Shown here: one piece after another, positions 31,881 to 39,372 of the stretch
How positions within the stretch are numbered: the stretch's first letter is position 1
Layout of the letters: each line of letters starts with the position of its first letter
From: Amycolatopsis benzoatilytica AK 16/65
GTDB taxonomy: Bacteria; Actinomycetota; Actinomycetes; Mycobacteriales; Pseudonocardiaceae
Direction of reading: 5' to 3'
DNA: 64,000 nucleotides
Assembly (NCBI RefSeq): GCF_000383915.1
Contig: NZ_KB912942.1
Coordinates: 8,016,470 to 8,080,469, forward strand
The notes under the pieces: generated by a model
What the model was told of the DNA's origin: nothing
The model's input: only the letters and a program-made list of their open reading frames with translations
Database searches by the model: none
Position numbers and translations under genes: made by a program

Positions 31881-32594
31881 GTCCTGGTGGTGCACGGTGA
31901 CCGCGGTGAGCTGACGGGCGGGCACCGCCAGGGTTGGGTTCTGTTCTTGTGCGGCAGCGACGTAACCGCGATACCAGGTGTCGATGAGGTCTTGGTGTTC
32001 GGCACCGAGCCGCCAGGGCGACGGTCTGGTGTGCACAGTCCAGCCGTACCGGGTGAATTCCGCGACGGTGAACGCGACGGCGTCCGGACCCAGCTTTCCT
32101 TCGCGGCGCTGGTGGTCGTTGAAGGCTTCGCGGAGCGCCGCGTCGGCCGGATCCGCTGGGGCGAGTTCGGCCGAGCCGGTGACGGACAAGGTGAACAACG
32201 CCGGACAGTGCGCGTCCACACAGGACTTCACCAGGCGCTGAATCTCCGCCGCGGTCAGCAGATCCAGCAACGCCGACGCGGTGACCAGGGTGGTTCCGGT
32301 GAGATCGCCGAGGCGGGTGACGTCTTCGGTGGACGATTCGACGACGCCCGGGACGCTGTGTGCGGCGATCTCCACCAGCCGCGGATCGCGATCGTGCAGG
32401 ATCCATCGCTGCGGGCCGGGCAGCCGTCCGCTCAGCCAGCGGCCCATCGACCCGGTGCCGCAGCCGAGGTCGCGGATCACCGCCGGCCCGGTGGGCAGCA
32501 GCTCGACCAGATCGGCGGCCCGGGCCGCCGCGTCGGCGGGTTCCCGCAGCCGCAGCCATTCCGGTGCGTATCCGGAAGGGTCCGCAGCGGTCAC
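31863..32594 (-). CDS. Class I SAM-dependent methyltransferase
   Basis: 243 aa. Motif [19 protein letters not shown], acidic loop HDRDPRL, motif IV-like [13 protein letters not shown]. The C-terminal part ([20 protein letters not shown]) is typical of a small clade found beside PTPS-like and CDP-alcohol phosphatidyltransferase genes. Its GTG start 32594 overlaps the PTPS-like stop. Acceptor unknown. Confidence 0.83.
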
Positions 32595-32989
32595 AAGGCA
32601 CGCTCGTATCCGGCCGAGGCGACGTGGGATTCGTGCAGGGTCACCGAAAGCCGCGCCAGCCCGCGCGCGTTTTCGCCCAGGTCCCCAGCGTGGACGCGGT
32701 CCGCGAGCCGGTCGGCGATGACCTTGGCGAGGAACTCGGTGGAGGTATTGACCCCGGCGAAGTCCGGTTCGTCGTCCAGGTTCCGGTAGTTCAGGTCGGC
32801 CAGCACCGCGCCCAGCTGGTCGGTGGCGAGCCCGATGTCGACCACGATGTTGTCCGAGTCCAGTTCGGTCCGGGTGAAGGTCGCGTCGACCACGAACGTC
32901 GCGCCGTGCAAGCGCTGCGCCGGGCCGAAAACTTCGCCGCGGAAGCTGTGGGCGACCATGATGTGATCGCGCACGGTGACACTGAACAA
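32591..32989 (-). CDS. Degenerate 6-pyruvoyl-tetrahydropterin synthase/QueD-like protein
   Basis: 132 aa, T-fold. Compared with PTPS/QueD (zinc His, then Cys, then HGH), the first His (H14 in VAHSFRG) and H28 are present, but the nucleophile Cys is absent and HGH reads H28-G29-A30. Tail [15 protein letters not shown] keeps the catalytic Glu. The site must differ from true PTPS, so the reaction is unknown. Middle gene of the dehydrogenase-PTPS-methyltransferase operon. Confidence 0.78.
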   Translation of the reverse strand: MFSVTVRDHIMVAHSFRGEVFGPAQRLHGATFVVDATFTRTELDSDNIVVDIGLATDQLGAVLADLNYRNLDDEPDFAGVNTSTEFLAKVIADRLADRVHAGDLGENARGLARLSVTLHESHVASAGYERAL

Positions 32990-33001
32990 CGTGTTTCTCC
33001 T

Positions 33002-33976
33002 TTACCGGTAGGTGATCCGGTGCGCCAGTCCGCGCAGGGTTCCGGAGGCGAGCCGCGCCACCACGTCCGGCAGCTCGGTGAACGAGGCTTCGCTGGTGAT
33101 CAACGCGTCGAACGCCGGATCGGCGAGCAGCCGCAGCGCCAGCGCCATCCGGTCGCGATAGCCGCGGCGGGCGGAGCGGGCCGGCGACACGGTGCCGACC
33201 TGGCTGCCGCGCACGGTGAGCCGTCGCGAATGGAAGTTCTCGCCGAGCGGCACCGACACCGGACGGTCGCCGTACCAGCTCAGCTCGACCACGGTGCCCT
33301 CGTGGCCGAGCAGTTCCAGCGAACGCGCGAGCCCGGCATCGGTGGCGCTGGCGTGCACAACCAGGTCGAGGTCGCCGCTCGCGGTGTCCGGGGTTGCGTA
33401 GTGGATCCCGAACCGGTCCGCGATCTCCTCGCGTGCCGGGTCCGGGTCGACGAGCTGCACGTCCACCCCGGGGAAGCGGGACAGCAACCGGGCGACGCTG
33501 CAGCCGACCATGCCCGCCCCGACCACCGCGATCCGGTCGCCGACGAGCGGCGCGGCGTCCCAGAGCGCGTTGACCGCGGTCTCCACTGTCCCGGCGAGCA
33601 CTGCCCGCGCGGCTGGCACGTCGTCCGGCACCACGGTGACCGCCGACGCCGGCACCACATACTCGGTCTGATGCGGGTAGAGGCAGAAAACCGTGCGCCC
33701 GGTCAGCTCGGCCGGCCCGGCCACGACCTCGCCGACGTTCAAGTAGCCGTACTTGACCGGCCAGGGGAAGTCGCCCTCCTGATACGGCGCGCGCATCGCG
33801 GCATACTGGCTTGGCGGCACCCCGCCGCGGGCGACGAGACTTTCGGTACCTCGGCTCAACGCCGAAAAGCGCGTCCGGACCAGCACTTCCTCGGAGTTCG
33901 GCGCAGCCACCTCGGTGGATCGCAGCTCCCCGCTGGCGGCCGAAGTGAACCAGAAGGCCCGCGCCGTCCGTGTCAA
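33002..33976 (-). CDS. Zinc-type (MDR) dehydrogenase of the pterin-like cluster
   Basis: 324 aa. GroES-like N-terminal part (FSALSRGTESLVARGGVP, KYGYLNVGEVV) and Rossmann motif AVVGAGMVGCSVARLL. The catalytic-zinc Cys/His set of classical ADHs is not evident and the structural four-Cys lobe is absent, so it may be zinc-free, like BchC/threonine-DH-like enzymes. First gene of the minus-strand operon; only 33 bp from the divergent CDP-alcohol phosphatidyltransferase. Confidence 0.8.
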   Translation of the reverse strand: MTRTARAFWFTSAASGELRSTEVAAPNSEEVLVRTRFSALSRGTESLVARGGVPPSQYAAMRAPYQEGDFPWPVKYGYLNVGEVVAGPAELTGRTVFCLYPHQTEYVVPASAVTVVPDDVPAARAVLAGTVETAVNALWDAAPLVGDRIAVVGAGMVGCSVARLLSRFPGVDVQLVDPDPAREEIADRFGIHYATPDTASGDLDLVVHASATDAGLARSLELLGHEGTVVELSWYGDRPVSVPLGENFHSRRLTVRGSQVGTVSPARSARRGYRDRMALALRLLADPAFDALITSEASFTELPDVVARLASGTLRGLAHRITYR

Positions 33977-34009
33977 AGTCGTCCTCCGTTGCTGCCGGAT
34001 CGAGGCGAA

Positions 34010-34738
34010 ATGGCTGCCACCACCTGTACACGAACCCCGGCCGAGCTGGGTTCAACCATCGTCCAGCAGGCCCCGGCCCTGCTGGCGCAGCTCGGCCTGC
34101 TTGTTCTGCTGGCACTGACCACCGGTCTCGGCGTCGCCGGTTGGGCGGTCGGCGTCGGCTACCTGGTCGGCCTGCTGGTGCTGCTCACCCAGGGCGCCTG
34201 GCGGATCCGGGTGTACCGGCTCGGCCCCGCCGATCAGGTGACGCTCGCTCGCGCCGCGCTGATCGGCGGGGTGACCGCGCTCGTCGCCGACCACCTCGAC
34301 GGGAAGCCGCCGCTGGCCTTCCTGGTCCCGCTGACCGCGATCGCGCTGGCCCTGGACGCGGTCGACGGCCAGGTCGCGCGCCGCACCGGAACCGCGTCCG
34401 CACTGGGTGCCCGGTTCGACATGGAGGCGGACGCGTTCTTGATCCTGGTGCTGAGCGTGCTGGTCGCGGCGTCGGCCGGGCCGTGGGTGCTGGCGATCGG
34501 CCTGATGCGCTACGCGTTCGTGGCCGCCGCGCGAGCCTGGCCGTGGCTGCGCGCGTCGCTGCGTCCGAGCCGAGCGCGAAAGGTCGTGGCGGCCCTGCAA
34601 GGGGTCGCACTGACGGCAGCGGCGGTCGGGGTGTGGCCGGCGGCGCTGGCCGGAGTGGCGTTGGCGATGTTGAGCTGGTCATTCGGGCGGGATGTGTGGT
34701 GGCTGTACCGGAATCGGACCGTTGGATCAGTTTATTAA
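34010..34738 (+). CDS. CDP-alcohol phosphatidyltransferase family membrane enzyme
   Basis: 242 aa with about six membrane helices. The defining motif DG-x2-AR-x8-G-x3-D-x3-D is present as DAVDGQVARR then GARFDMEAD. It transfers a phosphatidyl or phosphoalcohol group from a CDP-linked donor. Divergent from the dehydrogenase/PTPS/methyltransferase operon, and the short shared gap suggests joint control. Start ATG 34010. Donor and acceptor unknown. Confidence 0.85.
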   Translation: MAATTCTRTPAELGSTIVQQAPALLAQLGLLVLLALTTGLGVAGWAVGVGYLVGLLVLLTQGAWRIRVYRLGPADQVTLARAALIGGVTALVADHLDGKPPLAFLVPLTAIALALDAVDGQVARRTGTASALGARFDMEADAFLILVLSVLVAASAGPWVLAIGLMRYAFVAAARAWPWLRASLRPSRARKVVAALQGVALTAAAVGVWPAALAGVALAMLSWSFGRDVWWLYRNRTVGSVY

Positions 34739-34781
34739 TGCGGAATCCGCAGTTCTTTGCCGAGTGGCAGAATGATTCTGC
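34739..34781 (+). terminator. Two small palindromes after the phosphatidyltransferase gene
   Basis: TGCGGA-A-TCCGCA (34739-34751) and GCAGAAT-G-ATTCTGC (34767-34781). Together they may end transcription of the upstream gene. Confidence 0.4.
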
Positions 34782-34787
34782 GGCGAG

Positions 34788-34894
34788 GTAAAAAAGACCA
34801 GCCGCTTGCCCTGATGTCGGAAGACAGCGCAGGTCAAGCGGCTGGCGCGGGAGTTGGCTATCGGCCCCCTCAGGATGATTTCCATCCTCCCGCG
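34788..34894 (-). ncRNA. Candidate structured small RNA with intrinsic terminator
   Basis: Read on the minus strand: CGCGGGAG (34894-34887) pairs with CTCCCGCG (34853-34846), enclosing a GGATG/CATCC stem-loop and a G-rich GAGGGGGCC segment. Directly after it is a 16-bp hairpin (34845-34830 with 34813-34798, one mismatch) and then TCTTTTTT, the only textbook U-run terminator in the window. No minus-strand gene follows, so it is more likely a free small RNA or a 3' UTR product than a riboswitch. TATGGT lies about 7 nt upstream as a -10 box. No known RNA family was recognised. Confidence 0.5.
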
Positions 34895-34988
34895 GTCACC
34901 ATAGCGCTACCCGAATGGGGTGTTCGCACCCGGATGCGGAAAGTCCGGGGCGGGGTTTTTGTCATCTTGTCAATAGGAGGCGCGTTGT

Positions 34989-35045
34989 GGTCCGTGAGGG
35001 GCCCCTTACCGGAATCTGATTCCCGGAAGGGGCCCTTCACGGACC
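34989..35045. repeat. Dispersed palindrome, copy D
   Basis: 28-nt arms 34989-35016 and 35018-35045 around a T, about three mismatches. Centre GGAATC-T-GATTCC; ends GGTCCGTGA/TCACGGACC. It lies 24 bp after the VOC gene stop. The gap 34739-35068 otherwise holds the small-RNA candidate. Confidence 0.83.
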
Positions 35046-35068
35046 GGGGCGCTGGTGGGCGGCCGGAT

Positions 35069-35470
35069 TCAGCTCTTCGCCGGAGCGCTGAGCTGCCAAG
35101 AGACTCCCCACCGGTCGTTCACCCACGCGAACGGCCCGAAGCCGTAGTCGTCCAGCGGCATCAGCGTGCCGCCGCCTTCGCCGAGCGCGGCGGTGACCCG
35201 CTTCAGTTCGTCGGTCGAGTCGAGCGTGACGAACAGCGAGGTCGACGGCGTGAAGTCGAACCCGTGCTGGACGAAGCTGTCACTGCACCGCACCCGCTGT
35301 CCGGCGACGGTGAACTCGGCCATCACGATCGTCCCCTCCGGGCCGGGGCCGCCGGCGCCGTAGCGCTCGTCGGACAGGACGGAGTCGCCGGGGAACAGGG
35401 ACGTGTAGAACGCCATCGCCTCGGCGGCGTCGCGCTTCTGGAACATCAGGAACGGGACGAGGTCGGTCAT
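35069..35470 (-). CDS. VOC-family protein (PhnB-like)
   Basis: 133 aa vicinal-oxygen-chelate fold. Seen: VPFLMFQKRDAAEAMAFYTS, GTIVMAEFTVAGQRVRCSDS, STSLFVTLDSTDELKRVTAA, WVNDRWGVSWQL. This is the PhnB/3-demethylubiquinone-methyltransferase-like subgroup, whose role is not defined. ATG 35470 chosen because VOC proteins begin with the LVPFLMF strand. Confidence 0.85.
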   Translation of the reverse strand: MTDLVPFLMFQKRDAAEAMAFYTSLFPGDSVLSDERYGAGGPGPEGTIVMAEFTVAGQRVRCSDSFVQHGFDFTPSTSLFVTLDSTDELKRVTAALGEGGGTLMPLDDYGFGPFAWVNDRWGVSWQLSAPAKS

Positions 35471-35512
35471 CGGAACAGCCCTTTCGCAGATCGGGTCCCT
35501 GCGAACGTCGCA

Positions 35513-35532
35513 TTGACAAGAAGATTTGTCAA
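35513..35532. promoter_or_regulatory. TTGACAA-N6-TTGTCAA operator-like repeat
   Basis: Perfect 7-bp inverted repeat with 6-bp centre, 43 bp upstream of the VOC start. It overlaps a TTGACA -35-like box on the gene's strand. The regulator is unknown. The rest of 35471-35707 shows nothing else. Confidence 0.4.
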
Positions 35533-35707
35533 GCATGCGAGCGCGACGATCAGCCCGGGCGGGCCCGGCGAAAATCGCCGCCGCAGCGGGGCCTGGCGCG
35601 GTCTCCCGGTAGGCGTCGCCGATCAGCGCGCCGGGCACGGTCCGGTGCGTTGTTCACGGGTTCACGCGCGGCAGGCTGCCACGCGGTCGCGCTGGGCCGC
35701 GTCTGGC

Positions 35708-36331
35708 TTACGAGCGGGTCCGCATCAGCGCGGCCGGGTTGGTGCCGAGCACTCGCGCAGCGACCCAGGCCAGGCCGTCCGCGGTCTCCGCGGGAGTGCC
35801 GGACGGCTGCATCACGTGGCTGAGCACCACGCGCACCACCAAGTCGATCGCGACGGTGAGCTGGCTTTCGTCCAGCGGCGGCCGGTAGCTGCGGACTCGG
35901 CCGCGCAGCACGGCTTTCGCTTCGGTCAGCAGGCTGCCGGCGCGAGTGGTCAGCAGCGGCAGGAACTCGTTGTCCGTGCCGTGCGTGGCCGAAGCGATGG
36001 CGCGCAGCAGGATGTTGTCGTCGGCGAGTTCCAGCACCGCGCGGACGGCGTCGTAGATCGCTTCGACGAGATCGTCCGGGTGCCGTTCGAACGCGGCGCT
36101 CACCGCGGCGAGGAACCGGCCCAGCTCGTGCGAGATCATCGCTTCGGCAAGCGCGGCCTTCGAGCCGATCTCGTTGTAGACGGTCTGCCTGCTCACCCCG
36201 ACCAGATCGGCCAGCCGCGCCATGGTGACCGCGGACCAGCCGGATTCCGCGGTCAGCTCGATGGCGGCGGCGATGATGGGCTGCCGGTGCTGACCGCCCG
36301 CGGGCACCGGAAGCGCACTCATGACAGTCAT
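35708..36331 (-). CDS. TetR-family regulator of the alkane operon
   Basis: 207 aa. HTH: QPIIAAAIELTAESGWSAVT, MARLADLVGVSRQTVYNEIG. It lies one base after the reductase stop and is the last gene of the alkB operon, the same position held by alkU/alkX-type TetR genes in Rhodococcus and Dietzia (known). Probably represses the operon and is relieved by alkane-derived acids. Start ATG 36331 (or 36322). Confidence 0.85.
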   Translation of the reverse strand: MTVMSALPVPAGGQHRQPIIAAAIELTAESGWSAVTMARLADLVGVSRQTVYNEIGSKAALAEAMISHELGRFLAAVSAAFERHPDDLVEAIYDAVRAVLELADDNILLRAIASATHGTDNEFLPLLTTRAGSLLTEAKAVLRGRVRSYRPPLDESQLTVAIDLVVRVVLSHVMQPSGTPAETADGLAWVAARVLGTNPAALMRTRS

Positions 36332-36332
36332 T

Positions 36333-37532
36333 CTATGCGGCCATTTCGTGGGCGAAGGAGACCGCCTCGGACCAGGGCGCCCGAGCGGCGATCCGCTTGC
36401 GGTACTTCATGATGTCGCGCGGCCGGTCGATGGTGAACGCGCCGACGAGCCGGTCTCCGCGCCGATACAGCGCGGTGAAGCCGTGCTCCGCCGGAACCGT
36501 GCTGACCTGGTCCGCGCGCGGGGTGCCGACGAACTGGATGCGCCGGTCGTACCAGTCGGACCAGAAGTACGGCACGGCGCTGAACACCCGCGCGTTCGCG
36601 GGGTCCAGCGCGTGCCGCGCCGCGGCCGCACCCTGCTCGGCCGCGTTCGTCCAGTGTTCCAGCCGCATCAGCTCGCCGTCGAACAGCGCGTTCGCCACGT
36701 GCGCGACATCGCCGGCCGCGTAGACGCCATGCGCGGCGGCGAGCGTGCTGTCGCAGACGATGCCGCCGTCGCGTTCGTGCAACAGGAGCCCGCTGCCGCG
36801 GAGCCAGCCGGTAGCGGGGACCGCTCCGATTCCGGTGACCACCAGGTCGGCTGGCACAGTTTCGCCGCTGCTCAGCTCGACGCCGGTGACCGCGCCGTCG
36901 GCGGTCTCGAAACCGGTGACATCAGTGCCCAACCGGAGATCGGTTCCGGCGGCGCGGTGCAGGTCGGCGCACACCGTGCCGACCTCGGCGCCGACCGCAC
37001 GGACCAGCGGAGTGTCGAGAGACTCCACGATGGTCACCGGAAGGCCGCGTTTCCGTGCGGAGGAGGCAACTTCCGAGCCGATGAAGCCAGCTCCGACCAC
37101 GACCGTCCTGGCCCCACTCTCCAATGCGGACCGGACGGCGAGTGCGTCCTCGGCCGTGCGCAAGGAGTGGATGCCGCTGATGCCCGCGGTTCCCGGGAGG
37201 GTCCGGGCGGTGGCACCGGTGGCGATCACCGCGGCGACATAAGGGATGGTCGCGTCGGCGGTGCGCACTTCGCGGGCGATCGGGTCCAGTCCGATGGCGG
37301 GCGAACCCAGGCACAACTCGACGTCCAGCTCGCGCAGCTCGTCTTGACTGAGAAACGGTTCCACCGCACGGGGTCCATCCGGCGAGAGGAACGCCTTCGA
37401 CAGCGGCGGCCGGTCATACGGCAGGTGTTCCTCCGCGCCGATCAGCACGATCCGGCCGCGATATCCGGTCCGGCGCGCCGATTCGACCGCGCGCAGTCCC
37501 GCCAGCGAGGCACCGACCACCGCGAGCGTCAT
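36333..37532 (-). CDS. Ferredoxin/rubredoxin reductase (FAD, NAD(P)H)
   Basis: 399 aa. Two Rossmann motifs: LAVVGASLAGLRAVESAR (FAD; GxSxxG variant of GxGxxG) and TVVVGAGFIGSEVASSA (NAD(P)). GVYAAGDVAHV is the second FAD motif; the C-terminal 80 residues form the reductase lobe. Delivers electrons to the adjacent ferredoxin and/or the rubredoxin domain fused to AlkB. Start ATG 37532 overlaps the ferredoxin stop. Confidence 0.88.
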   Translation of the reverse strand: MTLAVVGASLAGLRAVESARRTGYRGRIVLIGAEEHLPYDRPPLSKAFLSPDGPRAVEPFLSQDELRELDVELCLGSPAIGLDPIAREVRTADATIPYVAAVIATGATARTLPGTAGISGIHSLRTAEDALAVRSALESGARTVVVGAGFIGSEVASSARKRGLPVTIVESLDTPLVRAVGAEVGTVCADLHRAAGTDLRLGTDVTGFETADGAVTGVELSSGETVPADLVVTGIGAVPATGWLRGSGLLLHERDGGIVCDSTLAAAHGVYAAGDVAHVANALFDGELMRLEHWTNAAEQGAAAARHALDPANARVFSAVPYFWSDWYDRRIQFVGTPRADQVSTVPAEHGFTALYRRGDRLVGAFTIDRPRDIMKYRKRIAARAPWSEAVSFAHEMAA

Positions 37533-37720
37533 GACACCAGCTTCAGCGCGAGCACCGGGCAGGCGTCGACCGCCGCGGCGAGGTCGGTCCGATGCTCCTC
37601 GCCGGGGTTCTCGTCGAGCACCACGACCGTGCCCTCGTCGCCGACCTCGAAGAAATCCGGGGCCATCGCCTCGCACATGCCGAGGCCGTCGCATTTGGAC
37701 AGATTCGCTTCGATCCGCAT
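37529..37720 (-). CDS. [3Fe-4S]-type ferredoxin
   Basis: 63 aa. Cys10, Cys16 and Cys54 (CDGLGMC ... DACPVLAL); the second position of a four-Cys motif is L13, so a 3Fe-4S cluster is expected. Such ferredoxins normally serve P450s; here it sits between AlkB-rubredoxin and the reductase, and starts within the AlkB stop codon. It could pass electrons from the reductase to the fused rubredoxin or serve another oxygenase. Confidence 0.9.
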   Translation of the reverse strand: MRIEANLSKCDGLGMCEAMAPDFFEVGDEGTVVVLDENPGEEHRTDLAAAVDACPVLALKLVS

Positions 37721-39120
37721 CACACACTCATCCTTCCAGGGGCCACGAAGTCGACCTTTTCCCTTACGCCGCAATCGGGGCAACACCAGGTGTCGGGAAT
37801 GGACGACCACGGCGTACCGGCCGGGAAGCCCTCGCGCGGGTCGCCGCGCTGTTCGTCGTACACGTACCCGCAGCCCGGGCACATGCCGCCTTCCGAAGCG
37901 TCGCCGCGCACGTCGTCCAGTACCGCGACCGGAGCCGGCCCAGAAGTTCCATACCGGGCAAGCATCTTCTCGCGCTTCGACGGCTGGATGTTCGCCCGGC
38001 TGAGGTCTCCGTCGAAGTGGTTCAGCACTCGATGGTCCATCACCCGGCGCCACAGCGGCGGGAACAGCGCGAGCACGATCATCCCGGCGTACCCGGTCGG
38101 CAGCACCGGAGATTCGGCGAAGTCGCGCAGGGTCTGGTAGCGGCGGGTCGGGTTGGCGTGGTGGTCGCTGTGCCGCTGCAAGTGATACAGCAGAACGTTG
38201 GTGGCGATGTTGTTGGAATTCCAGCTGTGGCTGGGATCCACCCGCTCGTAGCGGCGGCGCTCGGCGGGGCCGACCTTCTGCCGCAGCATCCCGTAGTGCT
38301 CCATGTAGTTCACGACTTCCAGCAACGAGAACCCGATCACCGCCTGGACCACCAGGTACGGCAGGATCCCGACGCCCAGCCAGGCGGTCATCGCCACCCA
38401 CAGCACCGCGGACATCAGCCACGCGTTGAGCACGTCGTTGCCGATCCGGAACGGGTGCTTGTCACGGCGCGCGTAGCGCTTGCGTTCCAAGCCCCACGCC
38501 GACTTCAGCGAACCGAACACGGTGCGCGGCCAGAACCGGTAGAAGCTTTCGCCGACGCGGCTGGAAGCCGGGTCCTCCGGCGTCGCGACGCGCACGTGGT
38601 GACCGCGGTTGTGCTCGATGTAGAAGTGCCCGTAGAAGCTCTGGGCCAGCGCGATCTTCGACAGCCACCGCTCGTGGCTTTCCTTCTTGTGCCCGAGTTC
38701 GTGTGCGGTGTTGATGCCGATCCCGCCGATGCAGCCGATCGAGACGGCCAGCCCGATCTTGTCCGCGACGGACAGGTCACCGCGCGCGATGAGCCAGAAC
38801 GCGAAGACGAAACCGACGTACTGGATCGGCAGGAACAGGTAGGTGATCCAGCGGTAGTACCGGTCCTGCTCGAGCCGCTCGATCACATCGTCGGGCGGAT
38901 TGCTCCGGTCGAGGCCGGCGACCAGGTCGATCGCGGGCACGATCACCAGGATCACGATCGGGCCGATCCAGAACCAGACGCCCCAGCCGGTCGCGGCGTG
39001 CAGGCCGATCGCGAGGAACGCCAGTGACGGCACGACCAGACCGATCAGCCACAGATACCGCTTCTTGTCGGTCCATCGCTCGGTCGATCCGAGCGGCACG
39101 GTGCCGGTCGTCTCGCTCAT
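37720..39120 (-). CDS. alkB: Alkane 1-monooxygenase AlkB fused to rubredoxin
   Basis: 466 aa. Residues 1-395: membrane di-iron hydroxylase with about six helices and the histidine boxes HELGH (140-144), EHNRGHH (169-175), NYMEHYG (271-277) and LQRHSDHH (314-321). Residues 413-460: rubredoxin with C414-P-G-C417 and C447-P-D-C450. Oxidises n-alkanes at the terminal carbon. AlkB-rubredoxin fusions are known in actinobacteria (for example Dietzia AlkW). A GGAGGAGG ribosome-binding site (39126-39133) precedes the ATG. First gene of a four-gene operon. Confidence 0.95.
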   Translation of the reverse strand: MSETTGTVPLGSTERWTDKKRYLWLIGLVVPSLAFLAIGLHAATGWGVWFWIGPIVILVIVPAIDLVAGLDRSNPPDDVIERLEQDRYYRWITYLFLPIQYVGFVFAFWLIARGDLSVADKIGLAVSIGCIGGIGINTAHELGHKKESHERWLSKIALAQSFYGHFYIEHNRGHHVRVATPEDPASSRVGESFYRFWPRTVFGSLKSAWGLERKRYARRDKHPFRIGNDVLNAWLMSAVLWVAMTAWLGVGILPYLVVQAVIGFSLLEVVNYMEHYGMLRQKVGPAERRRYERVDPSHSWNSNNIATNVLLYHLQRHSDHHANPTRRYQTLRDFAESPVLPTGYAGMIVLALFPPLWRRVMDHRVLNHFDGDLSRANIQPSKREKMLARYGTSGPAPVAVLDDVRGDASEGGMCPGCGYVYDEQRGDPREGFPAGTPWSSIPDTWCCPDCGVREKVDFVAPGRMSV

Positions 39121-39140
39121 CGCGCCCTCCTCCGTTGGCT

Positions 39141-39202
39141 GGCTTTACACGAAGGTAAGACATGTACACCGAGTTTGACAAGGCTGGATCAAATGTAAAG
39201 CC
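39141..39202 (-). promoter_or_regulatory. alkB promoter with inverted repeats
   Basis: Minus-strand TTGTCA (39181-39176), 18 bp, TACCTT (39157-39152). The block is bracketed by a 9-bp inverted repeat GGCTTTACA (39141-39149) / TGTAAAGCC (39194-39202), and ACATGT (39160-39165) lies in the spacer. Candidate TetR sites. No further gene is seen in 39203-39372. Confidence 0.5.
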
Positions 39203-39372
39203 GCCACGGTTGGGTGAATCAGCTGGTGGACATGTCGGGTTGCGCAGGGTGGGCATCTGCCGTACGGGTGAACGCCTGGGCCGCTAGGGTGAGCCCTCGA
39301 CGCCGATCCGCCACCGGGTGCACCTGCGGATCCATCACAGCCTTAGGAAGTCTGTTGCCGAGCGAACCCAGC

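Noticed and set aside
32360..34009. Long plus-strand frame before the CDP-alcohol phosphatidyltransferase
   Set aside because: It is antisense to three well-defined minus-strand genes and has shadow-frame composition (R/A/G/H-rich).
34788..34894. Known riboswitch or 6C RNA
   Set aside because: No gene follows on that strand, the loops are G-rich rather than C-rich on the transcript, and conserved blocks of ydaO, SAM, cobalamin, FMN, TPP or SRP RNAs are missing.
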